Shown here: piece after piece, positions 1 to 7,369 of the stretch
How the letters are laid out: each line of letters opens with the position of its first letter
Numbering within the stretch: position 1 is the first letter of the stretch
Source of the DNA: Ostreiculturibacter nitratireducens
GTDB lineage: Bacteria > Pseudomonadota > Alphaproteobacteria > Rhodobacterales > Rhodobacteraceae
Reading direction: 5' to 3'
DNA length: 64,000 bases
Assembly: GCF_032670585.1 (NCBI RefSeq)
Contig: NZ_JAVQHL010000002.1
Location: forward strand, 62,001-126,000
Notes under the pieces: model-generated
What the model saw: only the letters and a program-made list of their open reading frames with translations
Databases searched by the model: none
Told to the model about the DNA's origin: nothing
Translations under genes and position numbers: made by a program

Positions 1-1
1 C

Positions 2-403
2 CTCGCCCGGGCGCGGATCGCGCTTGGCGAGACCGACTCGGCCGAGGCGATGCTGAACTCCGCCCCCGCCGCGATCGCCAAGGCGCCGGAACTCGAAGCC
101 GTCCGAGCGCAGATCGCGCTTGCCAAGCAGGCGGCGAATGCAGGCCCGGTGGCGGACCTGCTGGCGAAGGTGCTGGAGGAGCCCGACAATCACCAGGCGC
201 GCTTCGATCTCGCCCAGGCGCTCTATGCCGCCGGCAAGACGGAAGCCGCGGTCGAGGAGCTTCTGGAGCTCTTCCGCCGCAACAGGGAATGGAACGACGG
301 CGCGGCCAAGGCTCAGCTCTTCACGATCTTCGACGCCCTGCCGCCCCAGGACCCGATTGTCCTGAAGGGGCGCCGGCGGCTTTCGTCGATGATCTTTGCC
401 TGA
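2..403 (+). CDS. CnoX/YbbN-type thioredoxin-TPR co-chaperone, C-terminal part (partial)
   Basis: The left edge of the window cuts this gene; the frame is open from base 2, and 133 C-terminal residues are visible. They form alanine-rich helical repeats (for example NHQARFDLAQALYAAGKTEA), followed by a segment with RNREW and a tail ending in RRRLSSMIFA. This pattern is typical of the C-terminus of CnoX (YbbN), a thioredoxin-fold holdase that protects substrates from oxidation and passes them to GroEL or DnaK. The thioredoxin domain would lie upstream, outside the window. The next gene, a Lon-domain protein, follows after 27 bases on the same strand, a common alphaproteobacterial arrangement. 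The family call rests on the tail only. Confidence 0.75.
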   Translation, partial: LARARIALGETDSAEAMLNSAPAAIAKAPELEAVRAQIALAKQAANAGPVADLLAKVLEEPDNHQARFDLAQALYAAGKTEAAVEELLELFRRNREWNDGAAKAQLFTIFDALPPQDPIVLKGRRRLSSMIFA

Positions 404-430
404 CACGGGGCGCGCGCTAGTTTGGTTTAC

Positions 431-1069
431 ATGATCCAGGCTGCCGACCTGCCCGACACCATCCCGATCTTTCCCTTGCCGGGCGCGTTGCTATTGCCGC
501 GGGCCCGGTTGCCGCTGCATATTTTCGAACCCCGCTACCTCGCCATGCTCGACGACACGATGAAGACGCCACAGCGTGTCATCGGGATGATCCAACCCCT
601 GGCGGGGCCGGGCGGCAACCGTCTTACCTCGATCGGCTGCGCCGGGCGCCTCACGGCGTTCTCGGAAACCGAGGACGGCCGTTACATGATCACGCTGACC
701 GGGATTTCCCGCTTCCGCCTGATCCGCGAAGTCGATGGCTTCACGCCCTATCGCCGCGCGGAAGTCAGCTGGGAGGGGTTCTCCCACGACCTTTCCCGAA
801 CCGCCGAGGAGGATCGCGCCTTCTGCCGCGAACGTTTCCTTTCGCTGCTTGCCCGGTTCTTCGAAGCACGGGAGCTTTCCAGCGACTGGCAAAGCCTCAA
901 GGAGGCCGAAGAGGAGTTGCTGATCAACTCGCTCTCCATGCTTCTGCCCTTCGAGCCCGAGGACAAGCAGGCGCTATTGGAAGCGCCGACGCTCGTTACC
1001 CGTCGCGAGACCCTCGTGACGCTCATGGAATACGCGCTGCGCGGGGGCGGCGAGGAGGTGATGCAATGA
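431..1069 (+). CDS. Lon N-terminal (LON substrate-binding) domain protein
   Basis: A stand-alone LON substrate-binding domain of 212 residues without the ATPase and protease domains of Lon. The N-terminus has the family hallmark IPIFPLPGALLLPRARLPL followed by HIFEPRYLAMLDD, and the C-terminal half is helical. The molecular role of such stand-alone proteins is not settled; a part in protein quality control is inferred from the domain and from the neighbouring CnoX gene. An in-frame TTG lies nine bases upstream (422), but the ATG at 431 fits the family start better. The 3' end overlaps the next gene by four bases (ATGA), indicating translational coupling. Confidence 0.85.
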   Translation: MIQAADLPDTIPIFPLPGALLLPRARLPLHIFEPRYLAMLDDTMKTPQRVIGMIQPLAGPGGNRLTSIGCAGRLTAFSETEDGRYMITLTGISRFRLIREVDGFTPYRRAEVSWEGFSHDLSRTAEEDRAFCRERFLSLLARFFEARELSSDWQSLKEAEEELLINSLSMLLPFEPEDKQALLEAPTLVTRRETLVTLMEYALRGGGEEVMQ

Positions 1070-1248
1070 CGGAAACGCCAGAATTCGACCGCCGGATGCT
1101 CGAGGCGCTGGTCTGCCCGGTAACGCACTCGGCGCTTCATTACGACCAGGAGCGGCAGGAGCTGGTCTCCAGGTCCGCGAAACTCGCCTTTCCGATCCGT
1201 GGCGGCATTCCGATCATGCTCGTGGACGAGGCCCGCGAACTCGACTGA
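1066..1248 (+). CDS. Trm112 family protein (UPF0434-like)
   Basis: A 60-residue protein of the Trm112/UPF0434 family. It shows LEALVCPVTHSALHY near the N-terminus, then a short beta segment and the closing motif FPIRGGIPIMLVDEAREL. Eukaryotic Trm112 is a zinc-binding activator of methyltransferases; the role of the short bacterial forms is largely unknown. Only one cysteine is present here, so the usual zinc-binding cysteine set is incomplete. The start overlaps the stop of the Lon-domain gene by four bases, so the two are almost certainly co-translated. The gene converges on the pseudouridine synthase gene. Confidence 0.85.
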   Translation: MTETPEFDRRMLEALVCPVTHSALHYDQERQELVSRSAKLAFPIRGGIPIMLVDEARELD

Positions 1249-1263
1249 CCGGCGGGATCGTCC

Positions 1264-1911
1264 TCAGAACGGGCAGGGGGCCGAAAAGGTCATCCCCTTG
1301 CCGCCGTCCGGGTGCCGGAACCGAAGACTCTCGGCGTGCAGCATCAGCCGCGGGAAATCCTGCGCAGGGCCCTCTGCATATAGCGGGTCGCCGAGGATCG
1401 GGTGACCGATCTCCTTCATGTGCACCCTGAGCTGGTGGCTGCGCCCGGTCTGCGGCATGAGACGCACACGTGTCGTCCCGTCCTCGTAGCGCACCACGCG
1501 CCAGTCTGTCTGCGCGGGACGGCCGTTCTCGAAATCGACGTGCTGGCGCGGCCGGTTCGGCCAGTCCACGCAGAGCGGCAGGTCGACCCGGCCTTCCTTT
1601 TCCTCGAGTCGGCCCCAGAGACGGGCCACGTAGACCTTCCGCACCTGGCGGTTTTCGAACTGGAGTCCAAGATGACGCTGGGCGTGGGGGGTGAGCGCGA
1701 AGACCATCACGCCCGAGGTGTCCCGGTCGAGCCGGTGCACCAGAAGAACCTCCGGAAAAGCCGCACGGATTCGTTCGATCAGGCAATCCGCCAGGTGGTC
1801 TCCCTTGCCGGGTACGGAAAGAAGCCCCGCAGGCTTGTCCACCACGAGGATCTGGTGATCGGCATGGATTACGCGCAGGGGTTCGTCGGGCGGAGTGTAG
1901 TCATCGCTCAT
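1264..1911 (-). CDS. RluA family pseudouridine synthase
   Basis: A 215-residue RNA pseudouridine synthase. The catalytic aspartate is in HRLDRDTSGVMVFA, and the RluA-family motifs LVVDKPAGLLSVPGKG, TGRSHQLRVHM and GHPILGDPLY are all present. There is no N-terminal S4 domain, and the length matches E. coli RluA (about 219 residues), which modifies 23S rRNA and certain tRNAs. That makes RluA a better guess than RluC or RluD, but the exact target cannot be read from sequence. The gene converges with the Trm112-like gene and is followed on the same strand, 43 bases upstream, by a small conserved hypothetical gene. Confidence 0.88.
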   Translation of the reverse strand: MSDDYTPPDEPLRVIHADHQILVVDKPAGLLSVPGKGDHLADCLIERIRAAFPEVLLVHRLDRDTSGVMVFALTPHAQRHLGLQFENRQVRKVYVARLWGRLEEKEGRVDLPLCVDWPNRPRQHVDFENGRPAQTDWRVVRYEDGTTRVRLMPQTGRSHQLRVHMKEIGHPILGDPLYAEGPAQDFPRLMLHAESLRFRHPDGGKGMTFSAPCPF

Positions 1912-1954
1912 CCCCGCCTCCTGCCGCGCCGTTCAGACGAGGTCAAGCGCCAGC

Positions 1955-2305
1955 TCAGGCCCGCCCGATGAGAGCAATGGGTGCATTCTCGTCCCGCGCG
2001 AAGTCCAGAGGAGCCCGGTCGAGGGCCGCGGTGGACCGCTTCATGACGCAGACAAGCTCCCCCTCGGAGACGTCCGAGGCCACGATCAGGCTTTGATACA
2101 GGTGGCGGGACCCGTCGTAGATGTCGACGAGGCCCCTCAAATGCGCGACCTGGTCGGCATCGAGCGTGAAGCCGTCGTCCCAGAACCGCAAGATCGGATA
2201 GACATCGTCCCCCACCAGAACCCGCAGCCGCGAGCGGCGGCGCAGGTCGCGCTTTCGGGCCTCCTCCAGCCCGGCCCGTACTTCCTTGGGCAGATACTCA
2301 GACAT
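1955..2305 (-). CDS. conserved hypothetical protein, 116 aa
   Basis: I do not recognise a named family. The protein has 116 residues with an arginine-rich helical start (EEARKRDLRRRSRLRVLVG), a central stretch DVYPILRFWDDGFTLDADQV and a mixed alpha/beta C-terminus. There is no signal peptide or membrane segment. The ATG at 2305 is preceded by a purine-rich GGGAGGGTGAGTC, a good ribosome-binding site. It lies upstream of the pseudouridine synthase gene on the same strand, so the two may form a small operon. Coding potential and composition match the neighbours. A cytoplasmic protein of unknown function is the honest call. Confidence 0.7.
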   Translation of the reverse strand: MSEYLPKEVRAGLEEARKRDLRRRSRLRVLVGDDVYPILRFWDDGFTLDADQVAHLRGLVDIYDGSRHLYQSLIVASDVSEGELVCVMKRSTAALDRAPLDFARDENAPIALIGRA

Positions 2306-2503
2306 GACTCACCCTCCCGTCCCTGTGGATAGACTGCCATGTCGGCGACGAAAATCAAGCCAAGGCCGGGAATTAGCGGAACCGGCCGTCTGACGCCGGC
2401 GCGCGGCGACCCGCCTGTGCGCCGACGCATAGGCCCTGCGCGGCAATGCCAGTTGGCGCGCCACGAAGCAGAAATTAGCTGGCAGTCCTGAAAGGAGATC
2501 AGC

Positions 2504-3496
2504 ATGGGCCAGCTCTTCAACGGCATGTGGTCGACGGAATGGTATGACACCGACAAGACCGGCGGCGCGTTTCAAAGAACGTCCGCGCGCTTCCGGAACT
2601 GGATCACGGACGACGGCAGGCCGGGCCCCACAGGCGAAGGCGGTTTCCCCGCCGAGGCGGGGCGCTATCACCTCTATGTGTCCTACGCCTGCCCCTGGGC
2701 GCACCGCACGCTGATCTTCCGCGCGCTGAAAGGTCTGGAGGAGCTGATCCCCGTCTCCGTCGTCCATCCCGAGATGCTGGGGGACGGCTGGACCTTCTCC
2801 ACCACCTTCCCCGGCACGACGGGTGACCGTCTGCACGGCCTGCCCTTCCTCCGTGACATCTACACCAGCGCCGATCCGGCGGTTTCAGGGCGTGTCACCG
2901 TGCCCGTCCTCTGGGACCGGAAGCGCGGCACCATCGTGTCGAACGAAAGCTCCGAGATCATCCGGATGTTCAACTCCGCCTTCGACGGGCTCACGGGGAA
3001 CCGGCTGGACTTCTGGCCGGAGGAGCTTCGCGACGCGATCGAAGCCCTCAACCGGCGCGTCTACGACACCGTGAACAACGGCGTCTACAAGGCGGGCTTC
3101 GCCACGAGGCAGGCGCCCTATGACGAAGCCGTCACGTCGCTGTTCGAAACCCTCGACTGGCTGGAGGACCGTCTTTCGGAGCGCCGCTACCTGATGGGCG
3201 ACCGTCTGACCGAAGCCGACTGGCGGCTCTTCACCACGCTCGTGCGGTTCGACACGGTCTATCACGGCCACTTCAAATGCAACCGCCGCCGCATCGTCGA
3301 CTACCCGAACCTCTGGGCCTACACGCGCGACCTCTACCAGGTGCCCGGCGTCGCCGCGACGGTGCGGATGGACCACATCACGCGCCACTACCACTACAGC
3401 CACGAAACCATCAATCCGCACAGGATCGTGCCCATCGGCCCCGAACTCGATTTTCTAGCGCCGCATGGACGGGAACGGGTCGCCGAGGCAACCTGA
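2504..3496 (+). CDS. glutathionyl-hydroquinone reductase (Xi-class GST, YqjG/EcpG type)
   Basis: A 330-residue Xi-class glutathione S-transferase that would reduce glutathionyl-hydroquinones. The catalytic cysteine is in SYACPWAHRTLI (Cys63), where most GSTs have Ser or Tyr. A tryptophan/tyrosine-rich N-terminus precedes it, and the C-terminal helical domain contains the characteristic NNGVYKAGFA and ESSEIIRMFNSAF. Length matches the family (about 320-330). The ATG at 2504 follows a near-perfect Shine-Dalgarno, GAAAGGAGATCAGC. The 198-base gap to the divergent hypothetical gene would hold the promoter. The protein is cytoplasmic and probably detoxifies quinone conjugates. Confidence 0.92.
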   Translation: MGQLFNGMWSTEWYDTDKTGGAFQRTSARFRNWITDDGRPGPTGEGGFPAEAGRYHLYVSYACPWAHRTLIFRALKGLEELIPVSVVHPEMLGDGWTFSTTFPGTTGDRLHGLPFLRDIYTSADPAVSGRVTVPVLWDRKRGTIVSNESSEIIRMFNSAFDGLTGNRLDFWPEELRDAIEALNRRVYDTVNNGVYKAGFATRQAPYDEAVTSLFETLDWLEDRLSERRYLMGDRLTEADWRLFTTLVRFDTVYHGHFKCNRRRIVDYPNLWAYTRDLYQVPGVAATVRMDHITRHYHYSHETINPHRIVPIGPELDFLAPHGRERVAEAT

Positions 3497-3525
3497 GCAT
3501 AGCCCCCGTCGAGCGTAGGACGCGG

Positions 3526-3548
3526 GCGGCCGGATTGTTTCCGGCCGC
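3526..3548 (+). terminator. hairpin after the GST gene, possible terminator
   Basis: A perfect 8-bp inverted repeat, GCGGCCGG / CCGGCCGC, with a 7-base loop lies 30 bases past the stop of the glutathionyl-hydroquinone reductase gene. The following bases are only weakly T-rich (GTGTTAATGTTT), so termination efficiency is uncertain. Confidence 0.45.
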
Positions 3549-3664
3549 GTGTTAATGTTTCCATATCGCCAACAATCCGCCGATGCGCCGGCTTTGGCCG
3601 GACCACCGGTTGCCTCGTCCCCTTTGGCTGCTAATCTCCCTTCCGGCAGATCCCGGAGGTTTTC

Positions 3665-4840
3665 ATGCGCCTGCACGCCGCCTTGTCCGTCCTCGCGATC
3701 TCTTTCCTGCCCGGCATGGGCCAGGCGGCGAGCTGCGGCGGCGACTTCGGCGGCTTCGTCCGTGAAATGAAGGCGGAGGCGGTGCGGATGGGCCACGCGC
3801 CATCCACGGTCGATGCGTTCTTCGCCTCGGTCCGGCAGGACCCGAAGGTGATCCGCGCCGACCGCGCTCAGGGCATCTTCAAGAAGACCTTCGCAGAGTT
3901 CGCCCGTGCCGTCATCTCGCAGAACCGGATGACCAACGGCCAGCGTAACGCCCAGAAATGGGCGGCCGTCTTCAACCGGATCAAGTCCGACTACGGCGTT
4001 TCCCCCGGCGTTCTCCTGGCCTTCTGGGCGCTGGAGACCGACTACGGGCAGGTCCAGGGGGATTTCAACACTCTGAACGCGCTCGTCACGCTCGCGCACG
4101 ATTGCCGCAGGCCGCACCTGTTCCGGCCGCAGGTCTTCGCCGCACTCGAGCTCTACGAACGCGGCGATTTCGACCCCGCGCGCACCACCGGCGCCTGGGC
4201 GGGCGAGATCGGGATGGTGCAGATGCTGCCCGAGGACATCCTCGTGAACGGAGTCGACGGCGACGGCGACGGGCACGTGAGCCTCAAGACCTCGCCGCCC
4301 GACGCGCTCATGTCCGGGGCGAAGATGTTGCGCGGCCTCGGCTGGCGCCCGGGCGAGCCCTGGCTTCAGGAAGTCACCGTGCCCCAGAACCTCGACTGGT
4401 CGAAAACCGGGCTCGACACGGAGCTGACCACCAACCAATGGGCCGCGATGGGGGTGAAGCCGCGCTCCGGAAGCCTGCCTCGTGGCCTCAGGGCCTCGGT
4501 CCTCCTGCCCATGGGGCGGAAGGGGCCTGCCTTCCTCGCCTACCCGAACTTCCGCGTCTTCTTCGAGTGGAACCAGAGCTTCGTCTACGTCACGACGGCG
4601 GCCTATTTCGCAACCCGCCTGGAGGGTGCGCCCGTGTTCGACGCCGGAAACCCGGATCCGGCGCTGAGCGATGCCGAGATGAAGAGCCTGCAGAAGAAGC
4701 TCGCCGCCCGGGGCCACGACGTCGGCGCGATCGACGGCATTCTCGGCGCGCTTACCCGTTCGGCGGTGCAGAAGGAACAGATGCGCCTTGGCCTGCCCGC
4801 CGACGCCTGGCCGACGCGGGACCTCCTGTCGCGGCTCTAG
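3665..4840 (+). CDS. lytic murein transglycosylase (MltB family) with C-terminal peptidoglycan-binding domain
   Basis: An exported peptidoglycan lytic transglycosylase of 391 residues. A signal peptide covers residues 1-22 and ends at GMGQAAS. The SLT_2/MltB domain runs to about residue 310, with the catalytic glutamate at Glu124 in FWALETDYGQ and the family motif WAGEIGMVQMLPEDIL. A peptidoglycan_binding_1 domain follows at about residues 335-391 (LQKKLAARGHDVGAIDGILG). It would cleave the MurNAc-GlcNAc bond to give 1,6-anhydro ends in the periplasm. There is no lipobox, so it is soluble rather than a lipoprotein. It converges on the YbjN gene, six bases away. Confidence 0.92.
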   Translation: MRLHAALSVLAISFLPGMGQAASCGGDFGGFVREMKAEAVRMGHAPSTVDAFFASVRQDPKVIRADRAQGIFKKTFAEFARAVISQNRMTNGQRNAQKWAAVFNRIKSDYGVSPGVLLAFWALETDYGQVQGDFNTLNALVTLAHDCRRPHLFRPQVFAALELYERGDFDPARTTGAWAGEIGMVQMLPEDILVNGVDGDGDGHVSLKTSPPDALMSGAKMLRGLGWRPGEPWLQEVTVPQNLDWSKTGLDTELTTNQWAAMGVKPRSGSLPRGLRASVLLPMGRKGPAFLAYPNFRVFFEWNQSFVYVTTAAYFATRLEGAPVFDAGNPDPALSDAEMKSLQKKLAARGHDVGAIDGILGALTRSAVQKEQMRLGLPADAWPTRDLLSRL

Positions 4841-4846
4841 CCGCGC

Positions 4847-5323
4847 CTACCAGTCGATGAAATCCTCGAAATCCTCAACGAGCAGCCGCCACAGGTCGAG
4901 AACCTCGCCGAAGTTCTCTTGTCCGGTGCCGTCGCCAAAGAGCGAGAGGTCCAGCTTCAGATAGGGGTCGCCCTCGTCGTCGATGAAGGCGCGGGAATAG
5001 CGGTTCTCGGAGTTCCACTGGTTCGTCTTCAGGGCGGACATGGGCGCGTCGAGATCGTAGCCCGCCGAAAACTGGATCGATGTGCAGGATTCGCCGGCCT
5101 TGTCGCAGCCGTAGAAATAGACCTGGAACCGCGAGACCGACACGCGCGAGACGAGCTTCGGCGTTCCATCGTCCGCCGTCTCGCGGGTGACGAGGAACCC
5201 TTCCTTCTGCATGGCGAGCATCACCGCATCGGGGTCCGAGGCCCGGAGGTTCTCTGCCTGGGACGGAACCGCCGCCATTGCGAAAGCGGCGGCCAGCGCG
5301 GCGCGCGCGAAGGTCAAGGTCAT
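4847..5323 (-). CDS. YbjN domain-containing protein, exported
   Basis: A 158-residue protein with a cleavable signal peptide (FARAALAAAFAMAAVPSQAE) followed by a YbjN-type domain: FLVTRETADDGTPKLVSRVS, then a YGCD...CTSIQFSAGY core with two cysteines, and an acidic, aromatic C-terminus (LLVEDFEDFIDW). The ATG at 5323 is chosen because GGAAGAGGAAGCAAAATC precedes it and the signal peptide begins there; an open frame upstream would add 25 unlikely residues. YbjN-type domains are sensor-like or chaperone-like folds, but the function of the exported forms is unknown. The gene lies downstream of a LuxR-type regulator on the same strand. Confidence 0.8.
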   Translation of the reverse strand: MTLTFARAALAAAFAMAAVPSQAENLRASDPDAVMLAMQKEGFLVTRETADDGTPKLVSRVSVSRFQVYFYGCDKAGESCTSIQFSAGYDLDAPMSALKTNQWNSENRYSRAFIDDEGDPYLKLDLSLFGDGTGQENFGEVLDLWRLLVEDFEDFIDW

Positions 5324-5378
5324 GATTTTGCTTCCTCTTCCGCCCCCGTTCCGAGATTGCCGGGGCGAGTAGACCTGG

Positions 5379-6542
5379 TCAAGAAAGGGAAGGGTCACCC
5401 CCCAATCGATGGATCACGGCCTCAGTCGCCCCGTTCGCGACCGGCAGGATGCTCGCATGGATCGCCGCCACCAGCTGCTCGACGCGCGAGACGCCCGCCT
5501 TCGCCTCGAGGTTCTTCAGATGCCACCGCACCGTGCTTGCCGCGATGCCCTTCTGCTGCGCGAAGTCTGCGACGCCCTTGCCGCAGGCGATGTGCCGGGC
5601 CAGTTCCGTCTCCGTCTCGGTCAGTCCGTGCCGGGCTGCGAATGCGCTCAGATCCGGCATCGTCTCCGGATCGAACCCGCACAGAACGACCGCCGCGCGG
5701 CCTGCGGGAACCGTGGCCGTCTGCCAGCCGCACAAGGGTATGACCGTCGCGGCGACCGCCTCTCGGTCATCCTCGACCAGAATGGTCCGGTCCGGGGGCA
5801 TGTCGGCCCGGTCCAGGATCCGAGCCGCCCGGTCCAGCGCCACCCGAAGCCTTTCGCCCGCGGCACCCGTGGCCGTCAGGACGCCACTCCGCGTGATACC
5901 GACCTGACGGGACCGCCTCACGAAGCGTTCTGCCGCCTCGTTCAAGAAGACCACCCTCTGCGCCCCGTCCACCACGAGGACCGGAAGCTTCAGAGCGGAC
6001 AACACGGCGCTGAGGCTCGCCCATTCGCCATGCAGGCAGGAGATCCGGTTCGAGAGCGAGACCGTCCGGCGAAGATGCGGCAGGAGCCGGCCGAGGAAGG
6101 CGATCTCCGCCTCGAACGGCGCACGGCCGGCATTCCGCACATAGCCCACCCACGTCACCTGCCCGGCGTCTTCGTTCAGGATTGCTCCAACCGAGTGGTG
6201 GAACCCTTGCGGCCGGACCCATTCGTTGAAATAGGCGCTGCGCGCAAAGTCCGGCGAATCTTCCGCGTCGGTGTGGAACCGGTTGCGGGACAGGAGCGCG
6301 AGATTTTCCGCCCAGGGGTTCTTGCCGAGGAACTCGCTGTCATAGTTCTTCAGGAAGTCCGGATCGAAACCGAAGCTTCCATGCGTTTCGATCGAATTCG
6401 AGAAGCTGGCTTCCGTCACGATGTCGCCCGCATCCGCTCCGATGCTTTGGCCGATGAGATCGTGCGCCTCCTCAAGGCAACAGGGGTCCTCCAGCGAGGC
6501 GTAGCACCGCTCCACGATTTCAATGAACCGCTTTTCCAGCAT
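5379..6542 (-). CDS. LuxR family transcriptional regulator
   Basis: A 387-residue regulator. The C-terminal LuxR-type HTH lies at about residues 310-370 (LTETETELARHIACGKGV, then the recognition segment ASTVRWHLKNLEAKAG). The first 300 residues hold sensor-like, PAS-like segments (LKLPVLVVDGAQRVVFLNEA). There is no receiver domain and no clear acyl-homoserine-lactone pocket, so the signal is unknown. The ATG at 6542 was chosen over an upstream frame because the likely domain start (MLEKRFIEIVERCYASL) begins there. It is divergent from the exported rhodanese gene with 213 bases between, including a near-palindrome; control of that neighbour is an inference. ybjN lies 55 bases downstream on the same strand. 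Confidence 0.85.
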   Translation of the reverse strand: MLEKRFIEIVERCYASLEDPCCLEEAHDLIGQSIGADAGDIVTEASFSNSIETHGSFGFDPDFLKNYDSEFLGKNPWAENLALLSRNRFHTDAEDSPDFARSAYFNEWVRPQGFHHSVGAILNEDAGQVTWVGYVRNAGRAPFEAEIAFLGRLLPHLRRTVSLSNRISCLHGEWASLSAVLSALKLPVLVVDGAQRVVFLNEAAERFVRRSRQVGITRSGVLTATGAAGERLRVALDRAARILDRADMPPDRTILVEDDREAVAATVIPLCGWQTATVPAGRAAVVLCGFDPETMPDLSAFAARHGLTETETELARHIACGKGVADFAQQKGIAASTVRWHLKNLEAKAGVSRVEQLVAAIHASILPVANGATEAVIHRLGGDPSLS

Positions 6543-6631
6543 CAACCTGTCCACGCGGGGAATGCACAACAAGCAGCAAAGTCGGGAGCCTAACACGGAA
6601 TCCCGATCCGACACAGACCCTGATCGCCTCC

Positions 6632-6647
6632 CCTCCCACATGGGAGG
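6632..6647. promoter_or_regulatory. near-palindrome between luxR-type and rhodanese genes, candidate operator
   Basis: A 7-bp inverted repeat, CCTCCCA / TGGGAGG, separated by two bases, sits in the 213-base divergent intergenic region, roughly midway between the two start codons. Size and position fit a dimeric HTH regulator site shared by both promoters. This is inference only; no second copy was found nearby. Confidence 0.35.
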
Positions 6648-6755
6648 CGCGACGGCCGGGCGCGATTGGCATGCTTCGATCCGGGGTGCGCTCCGCCCCC
6701 GGACGACCAGCGTAAAGGGAACGACAACAGCAACAAATCACTGGAGAAGAACGAC

Positions 6756-7361
6756 ATGAAACCACTTGCTCCGGTATCGCGCGGGTCCCGCCTGACCTTC
6801 GCGGCGCTCGCCCTCGCGGCGTTGAGCTTCAGCCAGGCGGCCGCTCAGGACATCCCCGAGGCCAAGCAGACCAGGGCCGGGCTCTACCTCTGGGCCACCG
6901 AAGCCGACGACTTGCTGAAGGACGACCATGCAATCCTGATCGACGTGCGCACGCGCGCGGAAGTCGCCTTCCTCGGACTGCCCACGCGGGCGAACGTCAA
7001 CATTCCCTACATGGAAATGGCCGTACCGCCGGTCTTCGACCCGGACTCGCACGGCTACAAGCTTGCGCAGAATCCGGACTTCCTGATGGAGTTCGAGGCC
7101 TACGCAATGGAAAACGATGTCACGAAAGACACGCCGATCGTGCTGCTCTGCCGCTCCGGCACACGCAGCGCGAAGGCGGCGAACCAGCTCTACGAGATTG
7201 GCTACACCAACGTGTACTCGGTCCTTGACGGCTTCGAAGGCGACAAGGCGAAGACGGGGCCCCATGCCGGCCATCGCACCGTGAACGGCTGGAAGAACGC
7301 AGGGCTCGCCTGGACCTACAGCATCGAGCTGACGCAGGCCTATCCGCGCGATCGGATGTGA
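6756..7361 (+). CDS. exported rhodanese-like domain protein
   Basis: A 201-residue protein: a signal peptide (residues 1-30, ending SQAAAQ) and one rhodanese domain. LIDVRTRAEVAFLGLP opens the domain, and the catalytic-loop cysteine is Cys132 in VLLCRSGTRSAKAAN, so the thiosulfate or persulfide carrier site is intact. Rhodaneses move sulfane sulfur; the export signal places this one in the periplasm. The ATG at 6756 follows GGAGAAGAACGAC; an upstream open frame would bury the signal peptide and is rejected. It is divergent from the LuxR-type regulator, which may control it, and ends nine bases from the convergent smc stop. Confidence 0.88.
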   Translation: MKPLAPVSRGSRLTFAALALAALSFSQAAAQDIPEAKQTRAGLYLWATEADDLLKDDHAILIDVRTRAEVAFLGLPTRANVNIPYMEMAVPPVFDPDSHGYKLAQNPDFLMEFEAYAMENDVTKDTPIVLLCRSGTRSAKAANQLYEIGYTNVYSVLDGFEGDKAKTGPHAGHRTVNGWKNAGLAWTYSIELTQAYPRDRM

Positions 7362-7369
7362 GGACCGGC

